Positions 16,749 through 25,800 of a DNA stretch of 64,000 nucleotides are shown here, in pieces. A program made the position numbers and the translations under genes. The stretch is from Fibrobacter sp. (GTDB taxonomy: Bacteria; Fibrobacterota; Fibrobacteria; Fibrobacterales; Fibrobacteraceae), in contig JAKSIF010000007.1 in assembly GCA_024398965.1 (NCBI GenBank), positions 1 through 64,000 of the forward strand, given 5' to 3'. The notes beneath the pieces were generated by a model, which saw only the letters and a program-made list of their open reading frames with translations, searched no databases and was not told where the DNA came from. Every line of letters starts with the position of its first letter. Within the stretch, counting starts at the first letter, position 1.

Positions 16749-17860
16749 TTAAACTCCTCGATCATCTTCTTAAATTCTTCGAACAGGTAGTAGGAATCGT
16801 TGGGTCCCGGAGCGGATTCCGGATGGTACTGCACGCTGAATGCAGGAACGTCCTTGCAGCGGATGCCTTCTACGGTGTTGTCGTTCAGGTTGATGTGGGT
16901 AACTTCCACATTGGCCGGCAAGCTAGTTTCGTCGATGGCGTAGTTGTGGTTCTGGCTGGTGATTTCCACGGCGCCGGTCTTCAGGTACTTGACCGGATGG
17001 TTGCAACCGTGATGGCCGAACTTCAACTTGGAAACCTTGGCGCCCAGGGCGAGACCCAAGAGCTGGTTACCCAGGCAGATGCCCATGAGAGGATACTTGC
17101 CAAGGAGCTGCTTTACGAGAGCTGCAACCTGGGGTAGAGAGTTGGGGTCGGCAGGACCGTTGGAGAGGAACACGCCATCGGGATTCTTGGCCTGAATCTG
17201 CTCGAAGGTAGTGTTGATAGGCATGACGGTCACCTTCATGTCCTGGCTTGCAAGGTCGCGAAGGATGTTGGTCTTGATACCGAAATCCAGAGCCACCACA
17301 TTGTACTTGCCCTCGGTAGAGAATTCGTAACCGTTAGGGTCGCTGACTACAGAAGCGTAGTCCTGACCATCCAGGCCAATCCATTCCTGAGCCTTCTTGA
17401 TGGCTTCGGCTTCGCTCATTTCGGTGGCTTCCACATGGAGGTAAGCCTTCTGTGCGCCGTTGTCGCGGAGGTGCAGCGTGAGGGCGCGGGTATCGACACC
17501 TGCAATGCCCGGCTTCTTCTGGGCCTTCATGTAGGTGTCCAGTGATTCTTCGCCCACGTTTTCGGAAGCGTCGCAAAGGTCGTTGATGACGATACCGTTC
17601 AAAAAGACCTGGCGGGATTCGGACTTTTCGCTCTTGGCGGAGTAGGCGCCCACTTCAGCGGTGGTGAACACCACGAACTGACCTGCGTAGGAGGGGTCGG
17701 TAAGAATCTGCTTGTAACCAGCCATGCCCGTGTTGAACACAGCTTCGCCTACGGTGTCCTTGGCGTCGCCAAATGCGTAGCCATGAAAAACCGTGCCGTC
17801 AGCCAAGGCCAAGAATGCCTTGCGCTCGCGCTTTGCCTTCCAATTGAATTTATCGTTCAT
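16739..17860 (-). CDS. carA: carbamoyl-phosphate synthase small subunit
   Basis: 373 residues. This glutamine amidotransferase subunit releases ammonia from glutamine for CarB. The class I triad is visible: Cys262 in GICLGNQLLG, with His346 and Glu348 in YHPESAPGP. The N-terminal domain has the expected AFGDAKDTVGEAVFNTGMAG. An AAAGG site lies 8 nt before ATG 17860. The final codons (K-S-R-stop) are encoded by a heptamer repeat array that continues downstream, so the extreme C-terminus may have been altered by that element. Upstream lie ~500 bp without a clear gene. Confidence 0.97.
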   Translation of the reverse strand: MNDKFNWKAKRERKAFLALADGTVFHGYAFGDAKDTVGEAVFNTGMAGYKQILTDPSYAGQFVVFTTAEVGAYSAKSEKSESRQVFLNGIVINDLCDASENVGEESLDTYMKAQKKPGIAGVDTRALTLHLRDNGAQKAYLHVEATEMSEAEAIKKAQEWIGLDGQDYASVVSDPNGYEFSTEGKYNVVALDFGIKTNILRDLASQDMKVTVMPINTTFEQIQAKNPDGVFLSNGPADPNSLPQVAALVKQLLGKYPLMGICLGNQLLGLALGAKVSKLKFGHHGCNHPVKYLKTGAVEITSQNHNYAIDETSLPANVEVTHINLNDNTVEGIRCKDVPAFSVQYHPESAPGPNDSYYLFEEFKKMIEEFKSR

Positions 17861-17879
17861 ACGTTTTACCTTTTACTTG

Positions 17880-18119
17880 TTAATCTCTAAAACCTGGGCA
17901 AAAAAAATGGCAAAAGCGAAATGCCTTTGCCTTAAAACTCAAAAAAGAAATGAAATCAAAAATCAAATGACCAACGCCCTGACCAACAACGGGAACGGAC
18001 TGGCCGGCATCACAAACAACGCCTTGATTTCTCTGGGAAATGGTTGCCACGGCACCGGTGAGGTGCGCCTCGATGGAGTGTGCGACGTGAGTCGCTGCGC
18101 TGGCAAATCCTGTTTTCAT
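17880..18119 (-). CDS. possible small ORF upstream of carA
   Basis: A 79-codon frame from ATG 18119 ends 19 nt before carA. The start MKTGFASAATHVAHSIEAHL looks protein-like, but the end is Phe-rich and low-complexity, there is no good ribosome site and no family was recognised. It could be a regulatory leader or spurious. The rest of 17861-18363 holds a TTACA-type site and the pyrG terminator and nothing else I can identify. Confidence 0.25.
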   Translation of the reverse strand: MKTGFASAATHVAHSIEAHLTGAVATISQRNQGVVCDAGQSVPVVGQGVGHLIFDFISFLSFKAKAFRFCHFFCPGFRD

Positions 18120-18236
18120 CGAAATCAAAATTTAAAAATATTGCTGTGTTTTGGGGAGGGTGAACGTTGAAAAAAAAAGAAAATATTTTTTGTTGAAAAT
18201 CGCGTTTTTTAGGCCAAATAACGCAAAATTGAAGAT

Positions 18237-18251
18237 TTACATTTTTTGAAA
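18237..18251. promoter_or_regulatory. TTACA-N5-TGAAA site upstream of carA
   Basis: TTACA-TTTTT-TGAAA matches the palindromic motif found upstream of pyrG, glnA and gltB except in the right half-site. No sigma-54 promoter is seen between it and carA, so any role is uncertain. Confidence 0.3.
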
Positions 18252-18254
18252 ACA

Positions 18255-18294
18255 GGGCCCGTCCAATCCGATTTTGAAGGGTTGTGACGGACCC
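18255..18294 (-). terminator. pyrG terminator
   Basis: GGGCCCGTC pairs with GACGGACCC (one G-T position). On the - strand it follows the pyrG stop by ~70 nt and is followed by TGTTTT; on the + strand it is followed by GTTTTT. Confidence 0.7.
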
Positions 18295-18363
18295 GTTTTT
18301 GTAACTAATTGAGAATCATTAAGTTACGTATATTCCGTTGATTTTCCTCGAATAATCTTGCGA

Positions 18364-20034
18364 TTACACTCGTTCGTCGGCAGCCTTCAGCAAACCGAGG
18401 AAGAGCGGTGCGGGGTGAATCAAGGAGGACTTCAGTTCCGGATGGCATTGGCAGGCCATGAAGTAGGGATGGTCCGTCAGTTCCATGATCTGCATGATGT
18501 CTTCGCCGGATGCCTTGCCGGAGAAGATAAGCTTTTGGGCAATCTTTCCGGAGGGGTCACCAGCTTCGATCTGGGAGACGAATTCCGGATTCACTTCGTA
18601 GCGGTGGCGGAAACGTTCGCGGGCTACAGCGGAGCCGTAAACTTCCTGGGCCTTGGAACCTTCCTTGATCAAAATGTCGTGACCGCCCAAGCGCATGGTG
18701 GCGCCCATGTCCTTGATGTGTTCCTGGCCAGGCAGGTATGCGATGACCGGCTTTTCCACATGGTAGGTGGCGCTTTCCATTTCTACGGTGCCTGCACCCT
18801 TCATGCCGCAGACGTTGCGAGCGAATTCCACCACGGAAAGCTGCATGCCGTAGCAAATTCCGAGGAACGGAATCTTGTTTTCGCGGACATACTGGATGAC
18901 CATGATCTTTCCTTCGATACCGCGGCTACCGAAACCACCCGGAACGATGACGGCGTCAACGCCCTTCAATGCAGTTTCAACAGAAACAGAACCGTTCTCG
19001 ATCTTTTCGGTGTCTACCCAGCGGATGTCTGCGCGAAGGTCCAAATGGGCGGAGGAATGACGGATGGCTTCCACCACAGATGCGTAGGAATCTTCCAGGG
19101 CCATGTACTTGCCACAAATAGCGACGGTCAAAGTCTTGCGGGGGTTCACGGTGTTACGCTTCAAGGATTCCACCAGCTTGCTCCACTGTTCAAGCTTGGG
19201 AGGTGCGTAAATGTTCAAGCGCTTGGCGAGAATTTCGGGAATGCCTTCGGCGTCGTAAACCAGCGGGCATTCGTAAACGTGCTTCACGTCCACACCGGAA
19301 ATCACGTGGTCTGCAGGCAGGTTGCAGAACAGGCCAATCTTTTCCTTCAGGTGGGGCTTGATGTATTCTTCGCAGCGGCCGATAACAATTTCGGGATAGA
19401 TGCCCAGGCGGTTCAAGTCGTGCACAGACATCTGGGTGGGCTTGGACTTCTGTTCGTTAACGCCCGACGGAATGGGAACGTAGGTGAGGTGTACGAACAT
19501 GGCGTTGGTGCGGCCCACGTCGTGAGAAAGCTGACGGGCAGCTTCGATGTAGAACTGGTTTTCCAAGTCGCCTACGGTACCGCCGATTTCAATTAGAAGA
19601 ACGTCTGCCTTTTCCTGGTCGGCGATGCGGTAGAACTGTTCCTTGATCAGGTCGGTAACGTGGGGAATGAACTGGACGGTGTGTCCCAGGTAGTCGCCGC
19701 GACGTTCCTTCTCGAGAATCATCTTGAAGATGCGGCCCATGGTAAGGCTCCAGTCCTTCTTGGCGGTCACGTTCAAGAAACGTTCGTAGTGACCGAAATC
19801 CATGTCGCATTCGCCACCGTCGTCCAGCACGAAAACTTCGCCGTGTTCGGTGGGATTCATGGTGCCCGGGTCTGTGTTCAGGTAACCGTCGCACTTGACG
19901 GGAACCACCTTCATTCTAGCAGAAAGCAGCGCCCCGATGGACGCTGCCGCTACCCCTTTGCCGAGACCGGAGATGACACCCCCGGTAACAATAATGAATT
20001 TCGTCTTGCCGTTATACTGGTACTGTAATGCCAT
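18364..20034 (-). CDS. pyrG: CTP synthase
   Basis: 556 residues, normal length. It converts UTP to CTP using glutamine and ATP. The synthetase domain starts KFIIVTGGVISGLGKGVAAA (residues 12-31) with the DPGTMNP and DGGECDMDFGHYERF segments. The C-terminal glutamine amidotransferase domain has GICYGMQLSVVEFARNV (nucleophile Cys) and the QCHPELKSS triad residues. It is a single gene ending in its own terminator. Its upstream region has a sigma-54 promoter overlapped by a sigma-70 -10 box, plus several palindromes shared with the glnA-gltB region, suggesting nitrogen-responsive expression. Confidence 0.97.
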   Translation of the reverse strand: MALQYQYNGKTKFIIVTGGVISGLGKGVAAASIGALLSARMKVVPVKCDGYLNTDPGTMNPTEHGEVFVLDDGGECDMDFGHYERFLNVTAKKDWSLTMGRIFKMILEKERRGDYLGHTVQFIPHVTDLIKEQFYRIADQEKADVLLIEIGGTVGDLENQFYIEAARQLSHDVGRTNAMFVHLTYVPIPSGVNEQKSKPTQMSVHDLNRLGIYPEIVIGRCEEYIKPHLKEKIGLFCNLPADHVISGVDVKHVYECPLVYDAEGIPEILAKRLNIYAPPKLEQWSKLVESLKRNTVNPRKTLTVAICGKYMALEDSYASVVEAIRHSSAHLDLRADIRWVDTEKIENGSVSVETALKGVDAVIVPGGFGSRGIEGKIMVIQYVRENKIPFLGICYGMQLSVVEFARNVCGMKGAGTVEMESATYHVEKPVIAYLPGQEHIKDMGATMRLGGHDILIKEGSKAQEVYGSAVARERFRHRYEVNPEFVSQIEAGDPSGKIAQKLIFSGKASGEDIMQIMELTDHPYFMACQCHPELKSSLIHPAPLFLGLLKAADERV

Positions 20035-20075
20035 AATAATTCAGGTCTTTCGACCTCTCCCTGTGTCTTCTTAGT

Positions 20076-20090
20076 TTACACTTTTTGTAA
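20076..20090. promoter_or_regulatory. TTACA-N5-TGTAA palindrome near pyrG transcription start
   Basis: TTACA-CTTTT-TGTAA, a perfect match to the palindromic motif seen elsewhere in this block. It lies just downstream of the predicted pyrG start site, where a bound protein would be expected to repress. Confidence 0.5.
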
Positions 20091-20101
20091 TCACAACGGC
20101 T

Positions 20102-20124
20102 ATTATACGCAATAAATGTGCCAA
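20102..20124 (-). promoter_or_regulatory. sigma-54 promoter of pyrG with overlapping sigma-70 -10
   Basis: On the - strand TTGGCAC-ATTTA-TTGCG matches the -24/-12 consensus TGGCAC-N5-TTGCA. It is immediately followed by TATAAT (20102-20107), a perfect sigma-70 -10 with no strong -35. The predicted leader is about 60 nt. Confidence 0.75.
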
Positions 20125-20152
20125 TGAAACGATTTGGCTTTTTTGGGTGAAA

Positions 20153-20222
20153 TTGCAAAAATTGTAAAAATCTTGATTTACAAAAAATGAAAAACAGGAA
20201 TTTTGTTTTACGTATTTTGTAA
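20153..20222. promoter_or_regulatory. three spaced palindromes upstream of pyrG
   Basis: TTGCA-AAAAT-TGTAA (20153-20167), TTACA-AAAAA-TGAAA (20178-20192) and TTACG-TATTT-TGTAA (20208-20222). Centres are 25 and 30 bp apart and lie about 40-95 bp upstream of the -24 element: the usual place for enhancer sites of a sigma-54 activator. Confidence 0.5.
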
Positions 20223-20283
20223 TATACTATCGCGACTCTCGGCTTATGGTTGTTTTATGAGTTTTTTTTGAGAAGTGATAAAG

Positions 20284-20315
20284 AAAACCCCCAGTCCTTG
20301 CGGACTGAGGATTTT
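20284..20315 (-). terminator. glnA terminator
   Basis: On the - strand AAAATCCTCAGTCC, loop GCAA, GGACTGGGGGTTTT forms a long stem ending in T, ~25 nt after the glnA stop. Confidence 0.8.
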
Positions 20316-20341
20316 CATTATGAGGTTCAAAGTGTGCGCGA

Positions 20342-22462
20342 TTAGTAGATGAACAACATCTCACGATACTTGGGCAGAGGCCACTGTTCGTCGCTGACGA
20401 TGCCTTCCAGCTTGTCCACGACCTTGCGGAGGGAGACCATAGCTTCCAGCTTCAGCTGATGCTTGCCAGCGATAGCCTTTTCCATGACTGCGATTTCTTC
20501 GACGAGGGCCTTGTAGCCTTCACCAAGTTCCTTGGCGTAACCGTCGACGGAAACCAGACCCTGGTTCACTGCCATTTCGTTGACCTTGAGGGCTTCGGAG
20601 TAAGCCTTTACGACCTGCGGGAGGACGATGCTCTTGGCCATGTCGTAAGCGACCTTGGCTTCGATGTCAACACGCTTGTGGTAGTCTTCCAGGTTGACTT
20701 CGTAACGGGATTCCAGTTCCACCTTGTTGAACACGCCGTACTTCTTGAAGAGAGCAACGTTTTCCTTCTTGGTGAGAGCGGAAAGTGCTTCCATGGTGGT
20801 ACGGATGTTGGGGAGGCCGCGCTTTTCAGCTTCGGCAACCCATTCGTCGGTGTAGCCGTTACCGTTGAAGATAACGCGCTTGTGTTCCTTGATGATGGAC
20901 TGCAGGAGCTTCTGGAGTTCCTTGTGGAAGTTAGCCTTGGAAACCTTTTCCATCTTGTCGGCGATGATGTCGAAGGCTTCGGCAACGATGGTGTTCAGGA
21001 TAACGTTGGGTTCAGAGCAGGACTGGCTGGAACCCGGTGCGCGGAATTCGAACTTGTTGCCTGTGAATGCGAACGGAGAAGTACGGTTACGGTCGGTAGC
21101 GTCGCGGGGGAGCGGCGGCAGGATGTCGGAACCGAGCTTCATGGCACCGCCCTGCTTGCTGGACTTGGGTTCGCCCTTTTCCAGCTGTTCGACGACGTCA
21201 GCAAGCTGGTCGCCGAGGTACATGGAGATGATTGCCGGAGGAGCTTCGTTAGCACCGAGACGATGGTCGTTGCCAGCGCCAGAAACGGACATTCTCAGCA
21301 AGTCGGCGTGGGTGTCAACTGCATAGACAACAGCGCAGAGGGTGGTGAGGAAGATTGCGTTCTGGTGAGGATCCTTACCCGGGTTCAAGAGGTTGGTCTT
21401 ACCGTAGTTCACGGACCAGTTGTTGTGCTTACCGGAACCGTTGATGCCTGCAAACGGCTTTTCGTGGAGGAGGCAAACAAGGCCGTTGCGGTCAGCGACG
21501 TTACGGAGGACTTCCATAATCTGCATGTTGTGGTCGCAAGCCAGGTTCACTTCTTCGAACATAGGAGCAAGTTCGAACTGAGCGGGAGCCACTTCGTTAT
21601 GACGGGTCTTTGCCGGAATGCCCAGCTTCCACAGTTCGTCTTCAACTTCGTTCATGAAGTTCAAAATGCGAGCCGGGATAGAACCGAAGTAGTGGTCTTC
21701 CATCTGCTGGTGCTTAGCGGAAGCGGCACCGAAGAGGGTGCGGCCAGCCTGGTAAAGGTCCGGACGCTGCAGGTAGAACTTCTTGTCGACCAGGAAGTAT
21801 TCCTGTTCTGCACCGAGAGTTACGGTGACCTTCTGCTTTTCAACGCCGAAGAGACCCATGAGACGGTCGGCAGACTTCTGGAGAGCCTGGATGGAACGGA
21901 GAAGCGGAGTCTTCTTGTCGAGAGCTTCGCCAGTGTAAGAGCAGAATGCGGTAGGAATGCAAAGAGTTGCACCGTTACCGTGACGCTTGATGAAAGCGGG
22001 AGAGGTCGGGTCCCAAGCGGTGTAGCCACGAGCTTCGAAAGTGGAACGGATACCGCCAGAGGGGAAGGAAGATGCGTCCGGTTCGCCAACGATCAGGTTC
22101 TTGCCGGAGAATGCCATGATGGCCTTGTCGCCTTCCGGTTCAAGGAAGGAGTCGTGCTTTTCTGCGGTAGAGCCGGTGAGGGGCTGGAACCAGTGAGTAA
22201 AGTGAGTTGCGCCGCGGTCCATTGCCCACTTCTTCATGGCGTGAGCGACTTCGCCTGCGATGCTCGGGTCAAGTGCAACACCGTTTTCGATGGTGGCAAA
22301 AAGCTTCTTGCACACGTCCTTGGGGAGGTATGCCTTCATGGCTTCGGAGTTGAATACGTCCTCGCCGTAAAAGTCAACGTTTGCCGGGCTTGCAGCCATG
22401 ATGCCTGCTGCCGGTGCTTCTGCGATTTCAGTGATCGCACTCATTCTATACTGGTTGCTCAT
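20342..22462 (-). CDS. glnN: glutamine synthetase type III
   Basis: 706 residues, the length of GSIII (~700-730) rather than GSI (~470). It forms glutamine from glutamate, ammonia and ATP. GSIII-type segments are [20 protein letters not shown] (about 131-150), [15 protein letters not shown] with metal ligands, [20 protein letters not shown] and [16 protein letters not shown]. An AGGAG site sits 8 nt before ATG 22462. It is divergent from gltB; a sigma-54 promoter lies ~30 nt upstream and shared palindromes lie between the two genes. A single-gene unit with its own terminator. Confidence 0.95.
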   Translation of the reverse strand: MSNQYRMSAITEIAEAPAAGIMAASPANVDFYGEDVFNSEAMKAYLPKDVCKKLFATIENGVALDPSIAGEVAHAMKKWAMDRGATHFTHWFQPLTGSTAEKHDSFLEPEGDKAIMAFSGKNLIVGEPDASSFPSGGIRSTFEARGYTAWDPTSPAFIKRHGNGATLCIPTAFCSYTGEALDKKTPLLRSIQALQKSADRLMGLFGVEKQKVTVTLGAEQEYFLVDKKFYLQRPDLYQAGRTLFGAASAKHQQMEDHYFGSIPARILNFMNEVEDELWKLGIPAKTRHNEVAPAQFELAPMFEEVNLACDHNMQIMEVLRNVADRNGLVCLLHEKPFAGINGSGKHNNWSVNYGKTNLLNPGKDPHQNAIFLTTLCAVVYAVDTHADLLRMSVSGAGNDHRLGANEAPPAIISMYLGDQLADVVEQLEKGEPKSSKQGGAMKLGSDILPPLPRDATDRNRTSPFAFTGNKFEFRAPGSSQSCSEPNVILNTIVAEAFDIIADKMEKVSKANFHKELQKLLQSIIKEHKRVIFNGNGYTDEWVAEAEKRGLPNIRTTMEALSALTKKENVALFKKYGVFNKVELESRYEVNLEDYHKRVDIEAKVAYDMAKSIVLPQVVKAYSEALKVNEMAVNQGLVSVDGYAKELGEGYKALVEEIAVMEKAIAGKHQLKLEAMVSLRKVVDKLEGIVSDEQWPLPKYREMLFIY

Positions 22463-22502
22463 AATGAACTCCTATTGGATTTTTTGTTTTCGGCGACCAT
22501 AT

Positions 22503-22519
22503 CGCAAAAGCCGTGCCAA
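22503..22519 (-). promoter_or_regulatory. sigma-54 promoter of the glutamine synthetase gene
   Basis: On the - strand TTGGCAC-GGCTT-TTGCG fits the -24/-12 consensus. The predicted transcription start near 22493 gives a ~30-nt leader containing the AGGAG ribosome site. Confidence 0.8.
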
Positions 22520-22605
22520 CTTTTCGCGGATGGTATTGTTTTTCGTTTTGTGCAAAGAATTGGGGCTTGACGAGAAAAAAAGAGAAATCGAGAATTGATT
22601 TTGAA

Positions 22606-22650
22606 TTACAAAAACTGTAAAAGTAGTGATTGCGTTTTCAGATTTTGTAA
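22606..22650. promoter_or_regulatory. two palindromes between glnN and gltB
   Basis: TTACA-AAAAC-TGTAA (22606-22620, perfect) and TTTCA-GATTT-TGTAA (22636-22650), 30 bp centre to centre. A weaker third copy, TTACG-GATTT-TGTAT, lies at 22739-22753. They lie ~95-130 bp from the glnN -24 element and ~140-170 bp from the gltB one, so one set could serve both promoters. Confidence 0.55.
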
Positions 22651-22778
22651 AAGAAATGAACTTATAAAGGTGGATTTGGCGCCTGAAAAGGGCTTTTCCC
22701 TGGGTTGCTTTTGATGTAATGTCCTTTTTTGGGCTGTTTTACGGATTTTGTATAGCGAAAAATGTAAATCCGTTCTTT

Positions 22779-22795
22779 TTGGCACGAATTTTGCA
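22779..22795 (+). promoter_or_regulatory. sigma-54 promoter of gltB
   Basis: TTGGCAC-GAATT-TTGCA matches the sigma-54 consensus exactly. The predicted start near 22807 leaves a ~28-nt leader with an AAGGA ribosome site before ATG 22835. Confidence 0.85.
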
Positions 22796-22834
22796 AATAA
22801 GGGGCGTAAAAATAAAACACAAGGAATAAATAAA

Positions 22835-25800
22835 ATGAAAGCTCAAGCTCTTTATAATCCGGCGAACGAACATGACGCCTGCGGCGTGGGTCTCGTTGCC
22901 AACATTAATAATATTGCATCGCACCAGATTGTGCTTCAGGGCATTACTGTTCTGAAGCGTCTCATGCATCGTGGTGCGGCTGGTGGCGACCCGGAAACGG
23001 GTGATGGCGCTGGCCTTTTGCTTTCTATGCCCCATAAGTTCTTCCGTAAGATCTACAGCGACCTTCCGGAACGCTATGGCGTGGCCATGGTTTTTGTGGA
23101 CAACTCCGTTGCTGCTGAATCCTATGACGCAAAGATCAAGGAACTTGCCGCAGCCGAAGGTTGCCCCGTGATTCACGTTCGCGAAGTTCCGGTGGACCCC
23201 TCCGCAATTGGCCGCACCGCCCGCGAAACTCTCCCGCACATCCGTCAGTATTTCTTCGACGGCTCTGCCATTGCAACTTCCGCCCAGGATAAGGATGGGG
23301 AAGGTTACAATCCCTTTGAATTGAAGCTTTATGTGCTGCGCCGCCAGATTGAAAAGGCCTGCGAAAGCGTCTATGTTTGCTCCTGCTCCAGCAGAACCAT
23401 TGTCTATAAGGGTCTTCTTCTTGCTATTCAGATCGAAGCCTTCTACAAGGACCTGAACGACAGCGATTTCGAAAGCCCCATTGCCCTCGTTCACCAGCGC
23501 TATTCTACCAATACTTTCCCCACCTGGCCTTTGGCTCATCCGTTCCGCTACCTGGCTCACAATGGTGAAATCAATACCCTTCGCGGTAACTTGAACAGCC
23601 TGAAGGCTCGTGAACCTCACCTGAAGAGCGAACGTTTCGGCGAAGATCTCCAGAAGCTTCTGCCCTTGATTTCTGCAGGCCAGAGCGACTCCGCTAGCCT
23701 CGACAACATGTTCGAACTTCTGGTTGCTGCAGGCCGTAGCCTCCCTCACGCCATCCTCATGATGATGCCGCAGGCTTGGGGTGCAAAGCACTATATGGGC
23801 CGCGACGTCCGTGGCTTCTTCGAATATGAATCCATGCTTATGGAACCGTGGGATGGCCCCGCTGCCGTGGCTTTCTCCGACGGTATCAATGCCGGTGCAA
23901 TCCTTGACCGTAACGGTCTTCGTCCGGCACGTTACACCCTTTGCAAGGATGGCCTCTTCGTCATGGCTTCCGAAACGGGTGTCCTGGACATCAACGACGC
24001 CGACGTAGAAGAAAAGGGTCGTCTCAAACCCGGTGAAATCATTTACCTGGATATCGAAAACCATCGTATCCTGAAGAATGCCGAAATGAAGGCCTTCGTT
24101 GCTCGTAGCAAGCCCTACCGTCGTTGGGTTGCCGAAAACAAGATGAGCGTCCGCGGCCTCTTCAGCGAAATCAACCCGTCTGACGTACCTGATGACTTGC
24201 TAATCCAGCAGAAGCGTTTCGGCTACTCTGCTGAAGATTTGAGCGTTATTCTCCAGCCCATGGCCAAGAACGGTCAGGAACCCATCGGTTCCATGGGTAA
24301 CGACGCCGCTCTCGCTGTTCTTTCCGACAAGCCCCAGCCGCTGTTCAACTACTTCAAGCAGCTGTTTGCACAGGTGACCAATCCGCCTATCGACCCGATC
24401 CGTGAAGAACTGGTTATGTCCCTTACCACCTACATTGGTAACCACGGCAACATCCTGGAAGAAACTCCGGAACAGGCTCACCTCATTAAGATTCCCCGCC
24501 CCATTGTTACCGAAGACGAAATCAAGCACTTCGAAAACATCGGCGATAAGAGCTTCAAGGCCAAGGTGCTCAAGATGCAGTTCCCCATGGGTGGTAACGG
24601 CGAAGTTCTTGAAGCTGCCTTGCAGAACCTGGCTGGCGACGCTGTACGCGCCGTTCAGGAAGGCTTCAACATTATCGTTCTTTCCGATAAGGATGTGGAC
24701 TGGGGCTATGTTCCCATGCCGTCTCTGTTGGCTACTGCAGCCGTCAACCGTACCTTGGTTGAAGCTGGCGTCCGTCCGGAAATCGGCTTGATCGTTCAGT
24801 CCGGTGAAGTTCGCGAAGTCATGCATTTCGCTTTGCTCCTGGGCTACGGTGCAACCGTTATCAACCCGTATCTGGCCTTCCAGAGCATTACCAACATGTG
24901 CCACACCGGCGAACTGGATGTGGGTCCTGTTACCGCAGCAGCTAACTACGTGAAGGCAGTGGACAAGGGCCTCCTGAAGATCATGTCCAAGATGGGTATC
25001 TCTACCCTCCGTAGCTACCGCAGTGCCCAGATCTTTGAAGCTGTTGGCTTGAACCACGAAATTATTGAAAAGTTCCTGCCGGGTACTGCAAGCCGCATCG
25101 AAGGTATCGGCCTTGCTGAAATCGCCCAGGAAGTGGAACAGCGCAACAACATTTCCCTGAAGGATGCAAGCCCCATTCTTAAGGAAGGTGGCCAGTACAA
25201 GTTCCGTAAGGATGGCGAAATGCACTTGTGGACTCCGCAGTCCCTGGGCGCCTTCCGTCAGGCAGTACAGTTGGGCGACTACGCAAAGTTCAAGACCTAC
25301 TCCAAGCTCATCGACGATCAGTCCCAGCGCTTGGCAACGCTTCGCGGTCTCTTCAAGTTCAAGGAAACCACTCCCATCGATATTTCCGAAGTGGAATCCC
25401 GCGAATCCATCATCAAGCACTTTGTTGCTGGTGCAATGAGCCTTGGTTCCTTGAGCCCGGAAGCTCATGAAGCTATCGCTATTGCCATGAACCGTAACGG
25501 TGCCATGAGCAACTGCGGTGAAGGTGGTGAAGATCCGGATCGTGATACTCCGGCAGCAAACGGCGACGTTCGTAGCAGCGCCATCCGTCAGATTGCTTCT
25601 GGCCGTTTCGGTGTGACCATCGACTACCTGCGCAAGGCAAAGGATTTGCAGATCAAGATGGCTCAGGGTGCAAAGCCCGGTGAAGGTGGCCAGCTGCCTG
25701 CCCACAAGGTGAACGAATTTGTGGCTCGCATCCGTCATTCTATCCCGAATGTGTCCCTCATTTCTCCTCCGCCGCACCATGACATTTACTCCATCGAAGA

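Noticed and set aside
17793-18170. 125-codon + strand frame over the carA start region
   Set aside because: It overlaps the carA N-terminus antisense and has no ribosome site or recognisable protein features.
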